Assembly: GCA_947179155.2 (NCBI GenBank)
Contig: OX359274.1
Location: 47,389,564-47,453,563, forward strand
Reading direction: 5' to 3'
Length of the DNA: 64,000 bases
Source: Hedera helix
Lineage: Eukaryota; Streptophyta; Magnoliopsida; Apiales; Araliaceae
Part shown: positions 1-11,437 of the stretch, piece after piece
Position numbering within the stretch: position 1 is the first letter of the stretch
Layout: every line of letters starts with the position of its first letter
Notes under the pieces: generated by a model
The model's database searches: none
What the model was told of the DNA's origin: nothing
What the model saw: only the letters and a program-made list of their open reading frames with translations
Program-made: the position numbers and the translations under genes

Positions 1-124
1 ATGAAAAAAGATCAAGAGGTTGTTTACATTCCTATAACTAAGGCACCTCATACTAATAGAAGTCACCTAAACGGTTCATGAAGTTATTTGTGGTCGACAC
101 TAGGGAGCATAATTTTATCCCATA

Positions 125-775
125 AGACCATAGAACCTATAATTAAGGCTATAGAGGCCCAGAATTATGGCTATTAAGACCCAACATCAAGGTTATGAAT
201 GCTAGAATTAAAGCTATGAAGACCCAGAATCAAGGACATGGAGCCCATAATAAAAGCCATGGATGCTAGAATTAAGGTTATGGATGCCAAAAATCAAGGC
301 CACGGAGTCCAAAATCAAGGTCATGAAAGGCCTAAAATCAAGGCCATGGGGGCTAGAATTAAGGTTATAGAGGCTAAAATTAATATCTTTGAGCCAATAA
401 TTAAGGCCATGAAGGCCTATAATCAAGGCCATGCATGGAGCCCAAGATTAAGGTCATTAAGGCTAGAATCAATGCCATGAAAGCCAAAATCAAGGTTGTG
501 GAGGCTAAAATCAAGTCGTGGAGGCCAAAATTAAGATAATAGAGCCCAGAATGAAGGTTATTAAGTCCAAAATTAAGGTCATGAAGGTCAGAATTAAGGT
601 CATAGAGACTATAATTAAGGTCATGGAGGCTAAGAAAAAATGCCCTGGAGGCTAGAATTACGGCCATAGAGATCTAAATCAAGGAGATGAAGGCCTATAA
701 TGAAGGACATGAAGCCTATAATCAAGGCCATGAAGATCCGAAATCATGGCTTTAGAGGCTAAGAATTAGCGTCAT
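125..775. repeat. 21-bp degenerate minisatellite
   Basis: About 30 diverged tandem copies of a unit close to AAAATCAAGGCCATGGAGGCT. The most regular stretch is around 290-520. The unit length is a multiple of three and is short of stop codons on both strands, so open frames of 72-88 codons appear in both directions with a seven-residue periodicity (for example IKAMDAR). These frames follow from the repeat and are not taken as genes. No target-site duplication or coding neighbour was seen. Confidence 0.85.
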
Positions 776-1112
776 GGTCATTTTAAAAAAGTGCCATGGG
801 GCATACTAAAAAAACTTTGTTATTATTTGTTTACTCCGTTAAAAATATATTTTTAAAGCAATAAGGGAAAATAACCCACCAATGGTAAGTTGTCGCATGT
901 TATTTCTAGATCCCTATTAATAAATAATAATATGATAATTTCGCTTATTGAGTATTCTAGAAGTATATTAAATCCAATAAAAGATAATTCCCGAAAAATT
1001 TAACCAACTAAAGATTGACTACCTAGAAGGTCTTTAAAACGATTTAGGATTCTAATTTCTAACTTCTGAAGGAGAGAACTCTCATACTATAAATAGGGGA
1101 TGGTATATCACA
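776..1112. other. AT-rich spacer, no gene seen
   Basis: Short AT-rich stretch between the minisatellite and the solo LTR. I see no ORF, RNA gene or repeat of note apart from the left copy of the 5-bp target-site duplication (ATTAA) at 1113-1117. Confidence 0.6.
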
Positions 1113-3009
1113 ATTAATGTGACGCCCTGAAATCACTATACTTACTATAGATGACTTGATGCTCAATATAAATGCTAAATCATTAGGTTTATGGATGATT
1201 TCCTTTATTCATAAACAAAGTTCACATCTTAATTCCCAAAGATCTTTCATTATTTTATATCAAGTCCTTGTAATCGATATAAGAGACTTAATACTCAATC
1301 ATGACATTTTATCCTTAAGATTTAGATATTCTATAATTTCACATGTTCCAATATCCACGACATTAATTCATTAGGACGACTCTTGGGAACAGAGAATTTC
1401 GCGGTGAATGTTTGTATCTTCACCCGTGATAAATGTTTGCATCTTTATCCGTGACAAATGGTTGTATCTTTGTCTGGTGCAAAATTCTCTTTCCGTACAG
1501 AACATTACCCAACAAGTTAAAACCCTCACTTGAAACATATTTGATTATAGTGATATCTCTTCATATCAATAATCCTATTTATCTGACATTCAGAATAGTA
1601 ATAACGAGTTATACCTGGGTTCGAGGAACCTTAACGATGGATTTGACCAGTCAACATCGCTTAGTCCTGTCTCGGATGTACAACACTCACAAGTTATTTA
1701 CCGATCCTCATCTAGATAAATAGATCATTATCAATACTATGTTAAGTTTTAACAATTCTAAGTTTAATCAAAGTAAAGACGTAACAAGAATATGTGATAA
1801 AACTTGATATATATTAATATAGAGTTGGTTACACGGTTTGCTTGTTCATATTACATAAGTCATCAAGACTTTAAAACAAAAAGACAAGTAATTTAATAAA
1901 GCATGTAAACTAATCTATGCATTTCTTCTTTCCTTTCTTCTTCTTAGAACCAGAACTTTCGGGTATGTCTATAGTTTAGGTTTATTTGCAAGGGTGAGCA
2001 TACAAAAGCTCAACAAGTCTAACACATAGCATATAAGTGAACTCACACTGATATGAATTTTAAGAATTCATGGTACAACAATTGATATTACAAATGTTTA
2101 ACATAGTAAGACTAAGTGGTGGTTAGACCTTGAATTGTTCTTTGTTTTTCGACTTAGAACCATTTACAGTGGATATAGAAAGGGGATCGACCTAACGACA
2201 TCCTATGTTATGAATAACATACACTACATTGGACTAATCATGAATAGTGGTACATATTCGTTCATCTTAGTTTACTTCACATGTCAAGATCGCCCCAAGA
2301 CAACTTGGTTTGATAAAATAAAATATGATTCGAAATATATCACGAATAAGCATTTCATTTTGTAAGTTATGCCGAAATAAGAAGCAATAACTCTTATATC
2401 AAAGATTTATAACACGTTGCTCGTACAAAATGTATAAATCATATAAAAAGCAAGTAAACAAAGGTTAAGGATAGAAAACTTGCCTTGAAGCAATTTAGGG
2501 TTTTCCTGGTAAAGCGTTAAATGCCTACATAATTGTTTACATGCACTCAAATGTTAGTTTAACGAATTTTACTTCTTAATAAACGTTTTTATAACTTGTT
2601 TTAGACTATTTCCATAGGTGGTTTTAGTTAGAAAATTCTCAAATTCAAAAACTCATTTTTAAGTGACTTTATAAAAAGTGGACAACAACTTTGGCTGTCA
2701 GACCCCGGCTCAGTCAAACGGCCATAACTTCTTCGTTTTAAAACATTTTTGAGTTATTCAAAATTTCACGCGTTCGTAACTTCCGTCTCTACAATTTATG
2801 TTTTGACCAAAGTTCGAAATTCCTTACTGATTTACACAGTTTTTGACAATAATGGGACTGCCAAAAACGATTTCAATATCTCTTTGACTGAATTGATAAA
2901 ACATGATACCTTAAGCTTTAATTTGCTAAGATAACATATTCTAACAATCAATAACACTTTATATCATAAAATAAAAAAATCATAAACCTTCATATATATA
3001 GATTTATGA

Positions 3010-3400
3010 CTTTTGCTCAAGAACGCACGAAGAACACGAAGAACGAAAAAAAATTGTACATGGTAACGACTATGTTCTTGAGCTTTTGATTTTTGTACTT
3101 GAAATAATTTGAGCATTATAATTGCTTACATAAGTGATTATGACACTTTATAATTGACAAAATTTGGTCATTATAACTGCTTGCATAATTGATTAAAATA
3201 ATTTATAAAAATGCTCAAGAACATACGAAAACGCGGAGAACGGATAAACCGTACATGACCACTACGTATGTTCATTGAGCTTTAAACTATGAATTGAAAT
3301 TCGACATTATAACTACTACAAAGTGTATAAAGGCTCAAGAACACGTGAAGAACACGGAGAACAACAATCGTACATGGCTACGACTCGCGTTCTTGAGCTT
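3010..3400. repeat. Hairpin-forming GAACACGAA array in LTR
   Basis: Three spaced units. Each starts with CTCAAGAAC plus GAACACGAAGAAC-like repeats and closes 50-60 bases later with an inverted GTTCTTGAGC, with GTACATGG and ACGAC between. Each unit can fold into a stem. The same architecture recurs in every related LTR in the window. Confidence 0.8.
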
Positions 3401-3594
3401 TTGAAAAATTAAAGATGAAATAAAAAAATGAACATAATAACTTTTAAAGATTGTACCTTTAGTATTTGCAAGCTTTAACAATTTCTTTGCAATTTTCAAA
3501 ACTAGAATTATAACTAAGAGTAATAGATATAGAGAGTGATGTTGCTCTTGATTTTGCCTTAGAAATGAATGAGAAAACAAGTGAGTTAAGCTTG

Positions 3595-3603
3595 CTATTT
3601 ATA
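3595..3603 (-). promoter_or_regulatory. LTR TATA box
   Basis: TATAAATAG on the minus strand (CTATTTATA as written), at the same LTR position as in the other copies. It probably sets the start of the LTR transcript about 30 bases downstream. Confidence 0.65.
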
Positions 3604-4246
3604 GGTCATTCAAAGCTAGGGTATTTTGGTCATTAAGGCAACCAAGCATTGGCTCCAAGTTTGGCTTGACTTTAACTTTGGCTTGACTTTGGCTCCAAGT
3701 TTGGCTTGACTTAGGCTTTAACTTTAACTTCTAACTAGAGTTAACAACTAACTCAACATTGGTTAATTCTCTACTAAAGCTAGCAACTTAATTGGTTGAT
3801 TAGTTTCTTAATTCACCAACTAAACTTATTAGGTTAATCTTAATTTTAATTAATCTTAATCTTAATCAAGTATACATGTAGTATAGTTGACTTTTACTAT
3901 TCACAGTTGACTTTTTCGTATTTATACCGTATAATTTTTGTATAATTTTCGTATTCTATCCGTATAATTTTCGTATTTATACGCGTATTTGTGAATAGTA
4001 CTTTTTAGGGTTTGAACCTTAGGGTTTCTAAAATTAGGGTTTAAGTTTTCTCCAAACCCGAGTTTTAGGTTTTCAAAAATTTTACTTTTATTTTTCTAAT
4101 AATTGTTTAAGTTGGATTTTTGAAACGAAACACAAAAATCAGCACACATGAAAATTTCATAACACATATTAGATGTAATACAATATTTATTTATGTATAT
4201 AAATTCGAATTACAACTATCTCGAAAGTTCGGAATATTACAATTAA

Positions 4247-4642
4247 GGTACAGTATTTACTCTAATAATAATTATATTCCTCTATATTAGTGTTCTAACT
4301 TAAGTATAGGTAATTCCTCTTGAAGCCCCCCTCCCCCCAACTCTAATGAATTTTTTCAGCTAAATTAGTCAAATACAAAGTTCGTGGGTTGACCAAAATT
4401 CTAATTTAGAGTTAATGATATATATATATATATTACAAAATAGAGTGGCTCAAATCCCAAGACTTCAATATCCAACGGTCTCAAATCAATTTAGGTTTTA
4501 ACATCCAATAATCAAAAATTATTTGGGGCTTCAACATCCAACGATCACTAATTTATCTCTTATTTTTTCCCTCAATTCAACATCTTTTTTTTAAAAATCT
4601 ATCCACTCACATTTTTCCCCCAAATCAAATTCACCACTATAC

Positions 4643-4712
<70 letters not shown>

Positions 4713-7700
4713 GTAATAATAATAATAAAAAAAATAACAACAACAACAACAACAACAATAATAATAGTAATAATAAATTTTAAAAAAACTGCACGTAAAC
4801 AACATGGGTCACCCTTTTAGCATTGATGCCCTTTTTTTATTTTTCAGGTATTGCTGTTGTTATGTTTCCATATGCAAATTAATTTGGGCAGAAAATCACA
4901 GGGACGGTTCAGATTAATTCTAATTGATTTGTAAATTATTTTATGTTGCAAAGAGTTTTTAGGTAATAGAGTATTTTTGAAATTTTAATGTACGTTGTGC
5001 CTTCGGGCATGGGCAATTACGTGTCATCTCTTTGGGTTTTTTACGGGCTATATCGAAAGCAACTATTGTAGTAGGCTCTGACTCATGGTATGAGAATCTT
5101 TTGTCCAATTTCAAGAAAAAATATAAAGGAAAAATGTTATGGTGATGCGATTTAGTTGGTGTTATGACAATACTTTTTTATTTAGAATTAGATGACTCAT
5201 TTTATACTTTTGGGTATATATGCAAAAGTTTTTTTTTTTTTTGAATTTTTACATTTATTTTTCGCTCATTGGATCCTACCAAATGGCTTGCAGTACTACC
5301 ATTTTTTCACAGGAAATACTGTTCATGGATCATATTGATCGATGGTTAGAGATACTGAAAGCAAATAAATACTGCCAAACATCTCATTCCGTTTTGTCAA
5401 TAAAGAAAATATGTGAGGGATACCCGAAAATACTATATTACACAAATCTGAGTCCGCTATAGTCAATCAATTAATTGCTCAAACCTGCCAAGAACTAATT
5501 TTAAGTTGGAATTGAGTAGCATACTAATGTTTGTCTCAAAAATAAACTTTGACTTGATTGAATATCAATCTTTTTGCATTAATGGTTGGACTCTCAATTC
5601 TATTATGAAACTGAGAATTCACAACAGTTTTTGATTTTTCAATCTAAAAATATTAGATACAATACTCAACTGTTATATTAGTTGCACCGTGCCTTTAAAC
5701 ACGGGTTATCCGCAGTATATATACAAATCACCCATACAATAAAGGCCTAATTAATTATTTTGGATACTGATGACCAAAAATAAGGGGGAAATGGGAAATT
5801 TACCAAAATATTTACCGATGATAATTTCACATCCAAGTTAGCTTAATGTATAGTAATATTAATAAAACCTTCGATAATAAGAATTTTAGTACCGCTACCA
5901 TCTAAACATATTTTTGTATTTGTTTGGCTAACTTCAAATAGTTACTTCTAAGCCCTATAACATTTCTTAAAACAACAGATAACTATAGTTCATTTTTTAA
6001 TACTTCAAAATATCTACATTAATTATAAATTTTAAAAATTTACTTATTGATTTTAAAACTAAAACTCTTGTTATAAAATAGAGGTAGTGTAAGTCGTGAA
6101 TGAATTATTTGTAAAATTTTAATGACTCCAGCAGTAGTCCTCTTAATTTGTTAAGAAGTTGGTCAACGTTGAGTAGTTCAGTTGAGGTCTGATGGGCGCA
6201 ATTGAACTTCGGCGAAAGGCTTCAATCCGTCGTGGTGATAACAAGTACCCAAATTTTGTAATTCATTTGAGGCCCATTATAAACTTTTAAAACTTTAACC
6301 ACGAAACCCGTTTGCTAACGGATATGAGTAAATATAGGGACTCCAAAATAAATAATATTTACTAATAAAGCGGCTTCATGAGTCGCATTTAGCGTAATTG
6401 TGTCATAAATTTTATTTATTTTTTTCATTCCAACAAGTTTTTTTTATAAAAATAGATTATTATATTCTATAATATTTTATTTTTATCTTCTTATTTTATC
6501 TTTCAAATTTGATAAAATTTATATTTTACCCTCACATTAATTACACGCAATATGTGTGCCACACGAGGTAGTCATAATAATACTTATTATCTCTTAATTT
6601 TAAGCGGTAGTCTGTCTCTACTAGAAAAAATGTTACCCTTACTATCTCTAAATTGTTGAGCAATAATTTTTTTAATAATAAAATAGTCAAAACACCCTTA
6701 AATTATTGTGTTGACAATTATACCCTTTTATTTCAATGACTGATATACCCTCTAAATAATATTTACTTGAGAGGAAAAAGGAGAGAGGTGAAAGGAAAGA
6801 GTGCTTATTCAAAAGAGAAAGTGAATAGAAAATAATTTTACGGAATACGCATTACCACTTACTTCTCTACCAGAATTATTGTAATAAAGGATGAATTAAT
6901 GAATAAATTATTGCAATTCCTTATATTTTATTTATTTATAAAAATTGGACACGAACAAGTATTTTTTTTCCTTCTATTTGTGCATATTTTGTTTATCGAG
7001 TTTCATGTACTCTTATAGGAAATTTAATAGTTGGTTTAGATGTATATTTTTTCTTTTTAAAATATGTTTGAACATGTAGCTATCGAGTGCATGCTAAGTT
7101 ACAAACTTCATAAGTCATGCACATTGACTAACTCTATAATAAATTATGTTTAATTGCCTGCAAAAAAGAAAAAAAATTATTACTTTTGTAAAATTTTGAA
7201 TTGATGACTTGTATTGTGATAGGCATTTATATACATGGCAACTACGGGGCTGGACCAAATTAGGTTCAAGCAAGCTCTTGGTAGAGAAAATCTCTCCAAT
7301 GCAAATATACCCTTAGTTGTCAAAACAATTATAAACAACTAGTCCACCATGCACCAAAATAAAATCACAGTAGAATATTTTCTGAAAACCTTCATTATTA
7401 ATATATTATTATCTTGGAATTACAAAAATACTCTAACAGATAAACCCAGGCTAGGTACCTATATAAGAATAACTCCCCATAATTCCATTTACTAAATTCT
7501 ATAATAACTCCTCAGAATTAAGAATAAAAAAGACCTCTGATTCCCCATGTGCACTTCTGCTCAACTCTCTCTGCCTCTCGCAGACTCATCCAACTCAACA
7601 ACCCTAATCAGGACAAAACCCTAACCAATCATCTTAAATCCCCCTTACACAGATTTAGAACTTTGTCAAAACCAAAGTAAATAATCTCACTTTCCACTTT

Positions 7701-7781
7701 CACAAGCATTCATTATTGTACAAAAAAAATTAATACCCACAAAGGGTAATTACTTCCCAACTCTTTTTAGAATAAAGTAAC
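4247..7781. other. AT-rich intergenic region, no gene seen
   Basis: About 3.5 kb of AT-rich DNA without a convincing gene. It holds a C-run near 4326, an AT dinucleotide run (4410-4432) and the TAA microsatellite described separately. The ORF at 5220-5462 (80 codons) has no recognisable domain and begins with a homopolymer-derived phenylalanine run, so I treat it as chance. Confidence 0.6.
4643..4770. repeat. TAA microsatellite followed by AAC repeats
   Basis: About 28 TAA/ATA triplets (4643-4727), then an AAC/CAA tract (4736-4757) and more AAT. It produces an artefactual poly-Tyr frame on the minus strand. Confidence 0.95.
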
Positions 7782-7936
7782 GTTAGGAGCCTCAATTTTT
7801 TGATCTCAAATGAGTTTCAAATGATATAGTATTAAATATTTTAATTATAATTTATAGAATAATCAATCACATGAGATCTACTCAATCAATGTTATGATGA
7901 TATATCATTTGAGACAAAAAAATTGAGACCACTAAC
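7782..7936. mobile_element. Small MITE-like inverted-repeat element
   Basis: Terminal inverted repeats of about 32 bp at 7782-7813 and 7905-7936. The left arm reads GTTAGGAGCCTCAATTTTTT followed by gatCTCAAATGA. The right arm, read on the minus strand, is GTTAGTGGTCTCAATTTTTT followed by ttgtCTCAAATGA. The core is about 90 bp, AT-rich and non-coding. I could not define a clean target-site duplication, so the superfamily is left open. Confidence 0.7.
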
Positions 7937-9922
7937 ATCACCCTTTGGAATATAATTAGTTCCTTCAGAAATCAACTCTCTGATCCACAGTTTCTTGAGA
8001 ACCCATAAGTCAAAGGTAATTGTTCAATCAAGTTTCCTCTAAAAGAAAGAAGAGTAAATCCTTCCTGCCTTATAAACTACAAGAATTTAAGCAATTTACA
8101 TTGCAATAAACACGTAACTACAATAGTACTATAGCTAGGGTTAGGGTTTCAAGAGTCCTATTCTGTATTCTTGTTCACTATTCTAAATTCTTCATTGTTC
8201 TTCCTTTTATTTCTACTTGTTGAGATTAAAGATTAATAACTAATTAAGGATACAAAGGAAGAAACAAAAACAGCGTTGTTAGCGCCTTAAGACTGACGAT
8301 GCGATTATATTCCCTGTGATATAAAAAAGGATTACGTGGATTACTTAAATGAAATGATTCCGAAGAGTTGGTGGCTATTTTGGAGGGATTGAGAAAAGAA
8401 AGAGAAAAGTGTAAGAAGAGTACACAAGTATATGGACTTATATGCATGGTGGAGAGATACTCTTGAATGCAGAAGATCAGATGACAATGATATCAATAAT
8501 TCAACAAGAAACTAAAGGAATCGATGTTGTGATGTATCTGACTTAATTATGCTTTCTTGAAAATCCAACTATTTCTTTCTGTCTGTTTTGTAGATGGATT
8601 AGTAACATATATAGTAGAATATATAGTTTTGTATAATTGTCCTGATGGAATGTCAGTGAGGTACTGAATGGGAAACAGAGCTAGCAAGATTGATCACTCC
8701 ATCCCATGCAGTTTGCCGTTTTCAGTCAGTTTTTTCACTCCCATGATTCCTCACATACTCTAGTCTGAGAAGTACAGAGCTGCATTGCGAACATGCACTC
8801 AGACGCTAGTGCTATTAGTATTACATACTCCACTCATTTGACTTTTTTCAACGGATATCAAGGTTTGCCTATGACACTATTTGACATAAACGTTTTCAAT
8901 ACTTTCTCTATTCCACAAAAATAGTTTAGTTTGCAAGATTTGCAAAGATTAATGTATAAAAAACCCCGCTAAAACCTTAGTATGTGTAAAAAAAAGTCAC
9001 TAGAGATTCTCATTTCTGGATGGAAGAACCAAAGAAAAATCATGAAGAACTGACTTTTAGTCGACATCTTCAACTGAACAAGTACTTTCAACCAGCACTA
9101 GTACTATTGAGGACAGTAGATTGAATTTCGAAAGAGACTACTTGAAACTATGAGCTTCAGAATAATCTTGTAATTCGACAAACAAAAGTTCATACCGAAG
9201 TCTCGAGTATAAGTTTTATGTGTATCATACCCGTACCAACCTAAATCATTGGCATGCTGCAATAAATCAGTTTTTTCAACATTCTTGGGGAAGATGACCT
9301 GATTTTTTGTTTAAATTTTTCACAACTTTGACAAATGATAGTTATCTCAAATCAAAACATAAAGTAGTTTAGACACCACTCCAGAAGGACACCCTCCATC
9401 CACATGATTTAAAATTTGTTTTGGAAATGAAACCCTAATCCTGAACTCATTATCTCTACCTAATATAATGTTAACTATAAGACAAAGAGTTATTATACTA
9501 AAGGCATTGAAATTCTAAACTTAAAATTTTCTGAGAGTTTCCATGGCCATGACACCTAGAGAATATCTATTTATACATCTCTTAATTAGGTGTATATATA
9601 GCGATACAAATCAAGTTGTGATATGGGTTTTTATGCATCCTTAATTTCCAAATTAGTAGCCAGAAAATAATTTCAAACTTTAATTTTTTGGCGATTTCTA
9701 ATGTTACACCCTGCAAGTAATTATTCAAAGAGAGGCAACTGATCATACTGAAAGCAAAGAGGCCTTAAATAATTACTAGCTTTGATAAACTGGAAAAAAT
9801 TAAAAAAAACAAAAAAAGAAATAAAAAGAAAAAAAAGAAGAGGAAAATACAACAGAAATGCACAAATAACAAAGAAGAAGCAATATGTCATACAAGCACA
9901 CGGATTTGCAATTTACTTAACC
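7937..9922. other. Intergenic region downstream of the zinc-finger gene
   Basis: No gene supported. The 67-codon minus-strand frame at 8244-8447 has no domain. The last 140 bases (about 9785-9850) are A-rich on the plus strand. Lying just 3' of the minus-strand gene, they may include its 3' UTR. Confidence 0.55.
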
Positions 9923-10828
9923 CTAGGCTGATCGATGATCACCAAGCCTTAGCTCAAGATCTAAATCCTCTTTGGAAGTAGGGCTAAGTACTTCAACCAC
10001 CTCGGATTGGGGATCATGAACAATATTTCTATCAACTAAGCTTTGTTTTGGAAATAACGACACTGTTGCATCATCATCAGTTCTTCGTCTCTTGTAACTC
10101 ATGTTATCATCCTCATCAGAAGAAGCGGTAATTGGCTGATCATTTCGACAAACAACAAAATTCAGGCTAGCCGACAAATCAGCTTCAACATAATCTCTCT
10201 TAGTCCTGTACTTTGACGCGAGAAAATTAAAGTTCTTCTCTTCCTTCTCCACATCCGAGTTACAATATATGTCAGCAACCAAATTATACTTCAATGGAGG
10301 CGATAATTTGGAGGTCCTCTTTTGTTCTTCTTGGAAAAATATAGAAGACGAGAAAGGAGGGGATGATGACAAGGCCGACTTTTCATGGCAATCGATGACT
10401 TGTGAAATTGGAAGTGAAACCCTATGAGGTGATGAAAGTGATCCTAGGAATCCATGATTAGAATTTTGGTTATAAACCAAGGTATGAATTTGAGAAGGGT
10501 ATTGACTTCCTAAAGATGTACTTGTTGAACTCAAAATTTGATTGTTTGGACATGGAGATAATTGCTTAAGTCTAGCTCTATCTCTCCTGTGGATATTCAT
10601 GTGACCACCAAGAGCTTGAGCTGACCTGAATTCTTTTTTGCAAAAGCTACAAGCGTAAGATCTTGGCGGCCATATACACCCTCCAAGAGGTCCAGCTGCA
10701 TCTTCTGCAAAAGCTTGTTCTTCCCATGAATCGCCATACGAGGAAGTAAGATTGGTTGATGGTGCTAAAACATGAGAGCTCAAACTATTTTTTCGCTTCG
10801 TCCACATCCAATACCTAGCTTCCTCCAT
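9923..10828 (-). CDS. SUPERMAN-type single C2H2 zinc-finger transcriptional repressor
   Basis: Intronless 301-residue protein, the only intact gene recognised here. An N-terminal motif RYWMWTKRK (5-13) and an acidic SWEEQAFAEDAA block (34-45) precede one C2H2 finger: Cys60, Cys63, His76 and His80, with the plant-specific helix QALGGH at 71-76 and a basic RRDRARLKQ tail at 81-89. A KRRR stretch (246-249) could help nuclear import. The C-terminus carries an EAR-type repression motif DLDLELRLG (288-296). This order is that of the SUPERMAN / RABBIT EARS / ZFP10-11 clade: nuclear, DNA-binding repressors that act in flower and organ development and recruit TOPLESS-type corepressors through the EAR motif. 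The N-terminal motif resembles the ZFP10 branch as I remember it, so a specific symbol is not assigned. The start is the first Met of the frame and is followed directly by the conserved N-terminal motif. The role is inferred from the family. Confidence 0.93.
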   Translation of the reverse strand: MEEARYWMWTKRKNSLSSHVLAPSTNLTSSYGDSWEEQAFAEDAAGPLGGCIWPPRSYACSFCKKEFRSAQALGGHMNIHRRDRARLKQLSPCPNNQILSSTSTSLGSQYPSQIHTLVYNQNSNHGFLGSLSSPHRVSLPISQVIDCHEKSALSSSPPFSSSIFFQEEQKRTSKLSPPLKYNLVADIYCNSDVEKEEKNFNFLASKYRTKRDYVEADLSASLNFVVCRNDQPITASSDEDDNMSYKRRRTDDDATVSLFPKQSLVDRNIVHDPQSEVVEVLSPTSKEDLDLELRLGDHRSA

Positions 10829-11437
10829 TGCTAACTACAAACTCAAATTAATCCTCAGACTAGAGCTGCAAAATATAATAGGAAAGAGAGAGAGATAGGA
10901 AGGGTTAGATGAGAGAAATGTTGCAGTTCTTAGGGGTTGGGAAGGTGAAGTGGTGGGTACTCTAGTTTGGCTGTTTTAGCGTAGCTACTTAATATTTTTG
11001 GTTTTTAGTTGGCTTTAATAACTATGTTTTCTTCCTAAATTTAGCCGTGAGGCTGCAAAATGCAAATTATATATGAATGCATGGCAGATAAATTACTGCT
11101 GTGGGGTCCTAATCAGTTTGTCTTGTACTGGGAGCGTGATTGCTTATGAAGTACTGAGATCATATGACTGAAATATTATGTGTACTAGCAAATGTATATA
11201 TGGGTAATATTGGAATTGTTGCATATTTTTGCGATTTTAATTAATAGTCATTACAATAAGACAGTTGAGATTTTGCTTTCCGATGAGCGAATGACGGTCC
11301 AGTTCGCCAACGGAGTTGCAAGGGGACAGTACTCTTGGAAGCCAATCGCAAGGTATAATTGAGTTTGAGGATTTATTAGCAGTCCAGTCTTAGATTTTAT
11401 TATTGTATTGAGCTTGAACCCATATTATAGCAATTAA
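10829..11437. other. Upstream region of the zinc-finger gene
   Basis: Presumed 5' UTR and promoter of the minus-strand gene. A CT-rich tract (GAGAGAGAGATAGG as written, about 10886-10899) sits just upstream of the start codon and is typical of plant 5' leaders. I do not see a clear TATA box. The CACTA element begins about 610 bp upstream of the start codon. Confidence 0.5.

Larger units (their letters stand above)
1118..4241 (-). mobile_element. Solo LTR of LARD-like Ty3/gypsy family (subfamily 1)
   Basis: A 3124-bp solo LTR. It begins TGTGACGCCC and ends GGAATATTACA on the plus strand, so in its own sense it runs TGTAATATTCC to GGGCGTCACA on the minus strand. It is flanked by identical 5-bp duplications ATTAA (1113-1117 and 4242-4246), the footprint of integrase insertion followed by LTR-LTR recombination. 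Inside, in plus order, are a conserved block shared with all related LTRs (about 1560-1720), a GAACACGAAGAAC hairpin array (about 3010-3400), a TATAAATAG promoter (minus strand, 3595-3603), a TTTGGCTCCAAG minisatellite (about 3650-3720), a CGTATAAT array (about 3915-3990) and AGGGTTT motifs. Short ORFs in it, such as 1433-1723, carry no recognisable domain. A closely related but end-less copy is embedded at 23677-26456. Confidence 0.9.

Noticed and set aside
238..667. Overlapping ORFs on both strands in the 21-bp repeat
   Set aside because: They follow from a repeat unit whose length is a multiple of three. Seven-residue low-complexity peptides, no domain.
4599..4805. Poly-tyrosine ORF
   Set aside because: Translation of the TAA/ATA microsatellite.
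8244..8447. 67-codon minus-strand ORF
   Set aside because: No domain or supporting codon pattern; ordinary chance length in AT-rich DNA.
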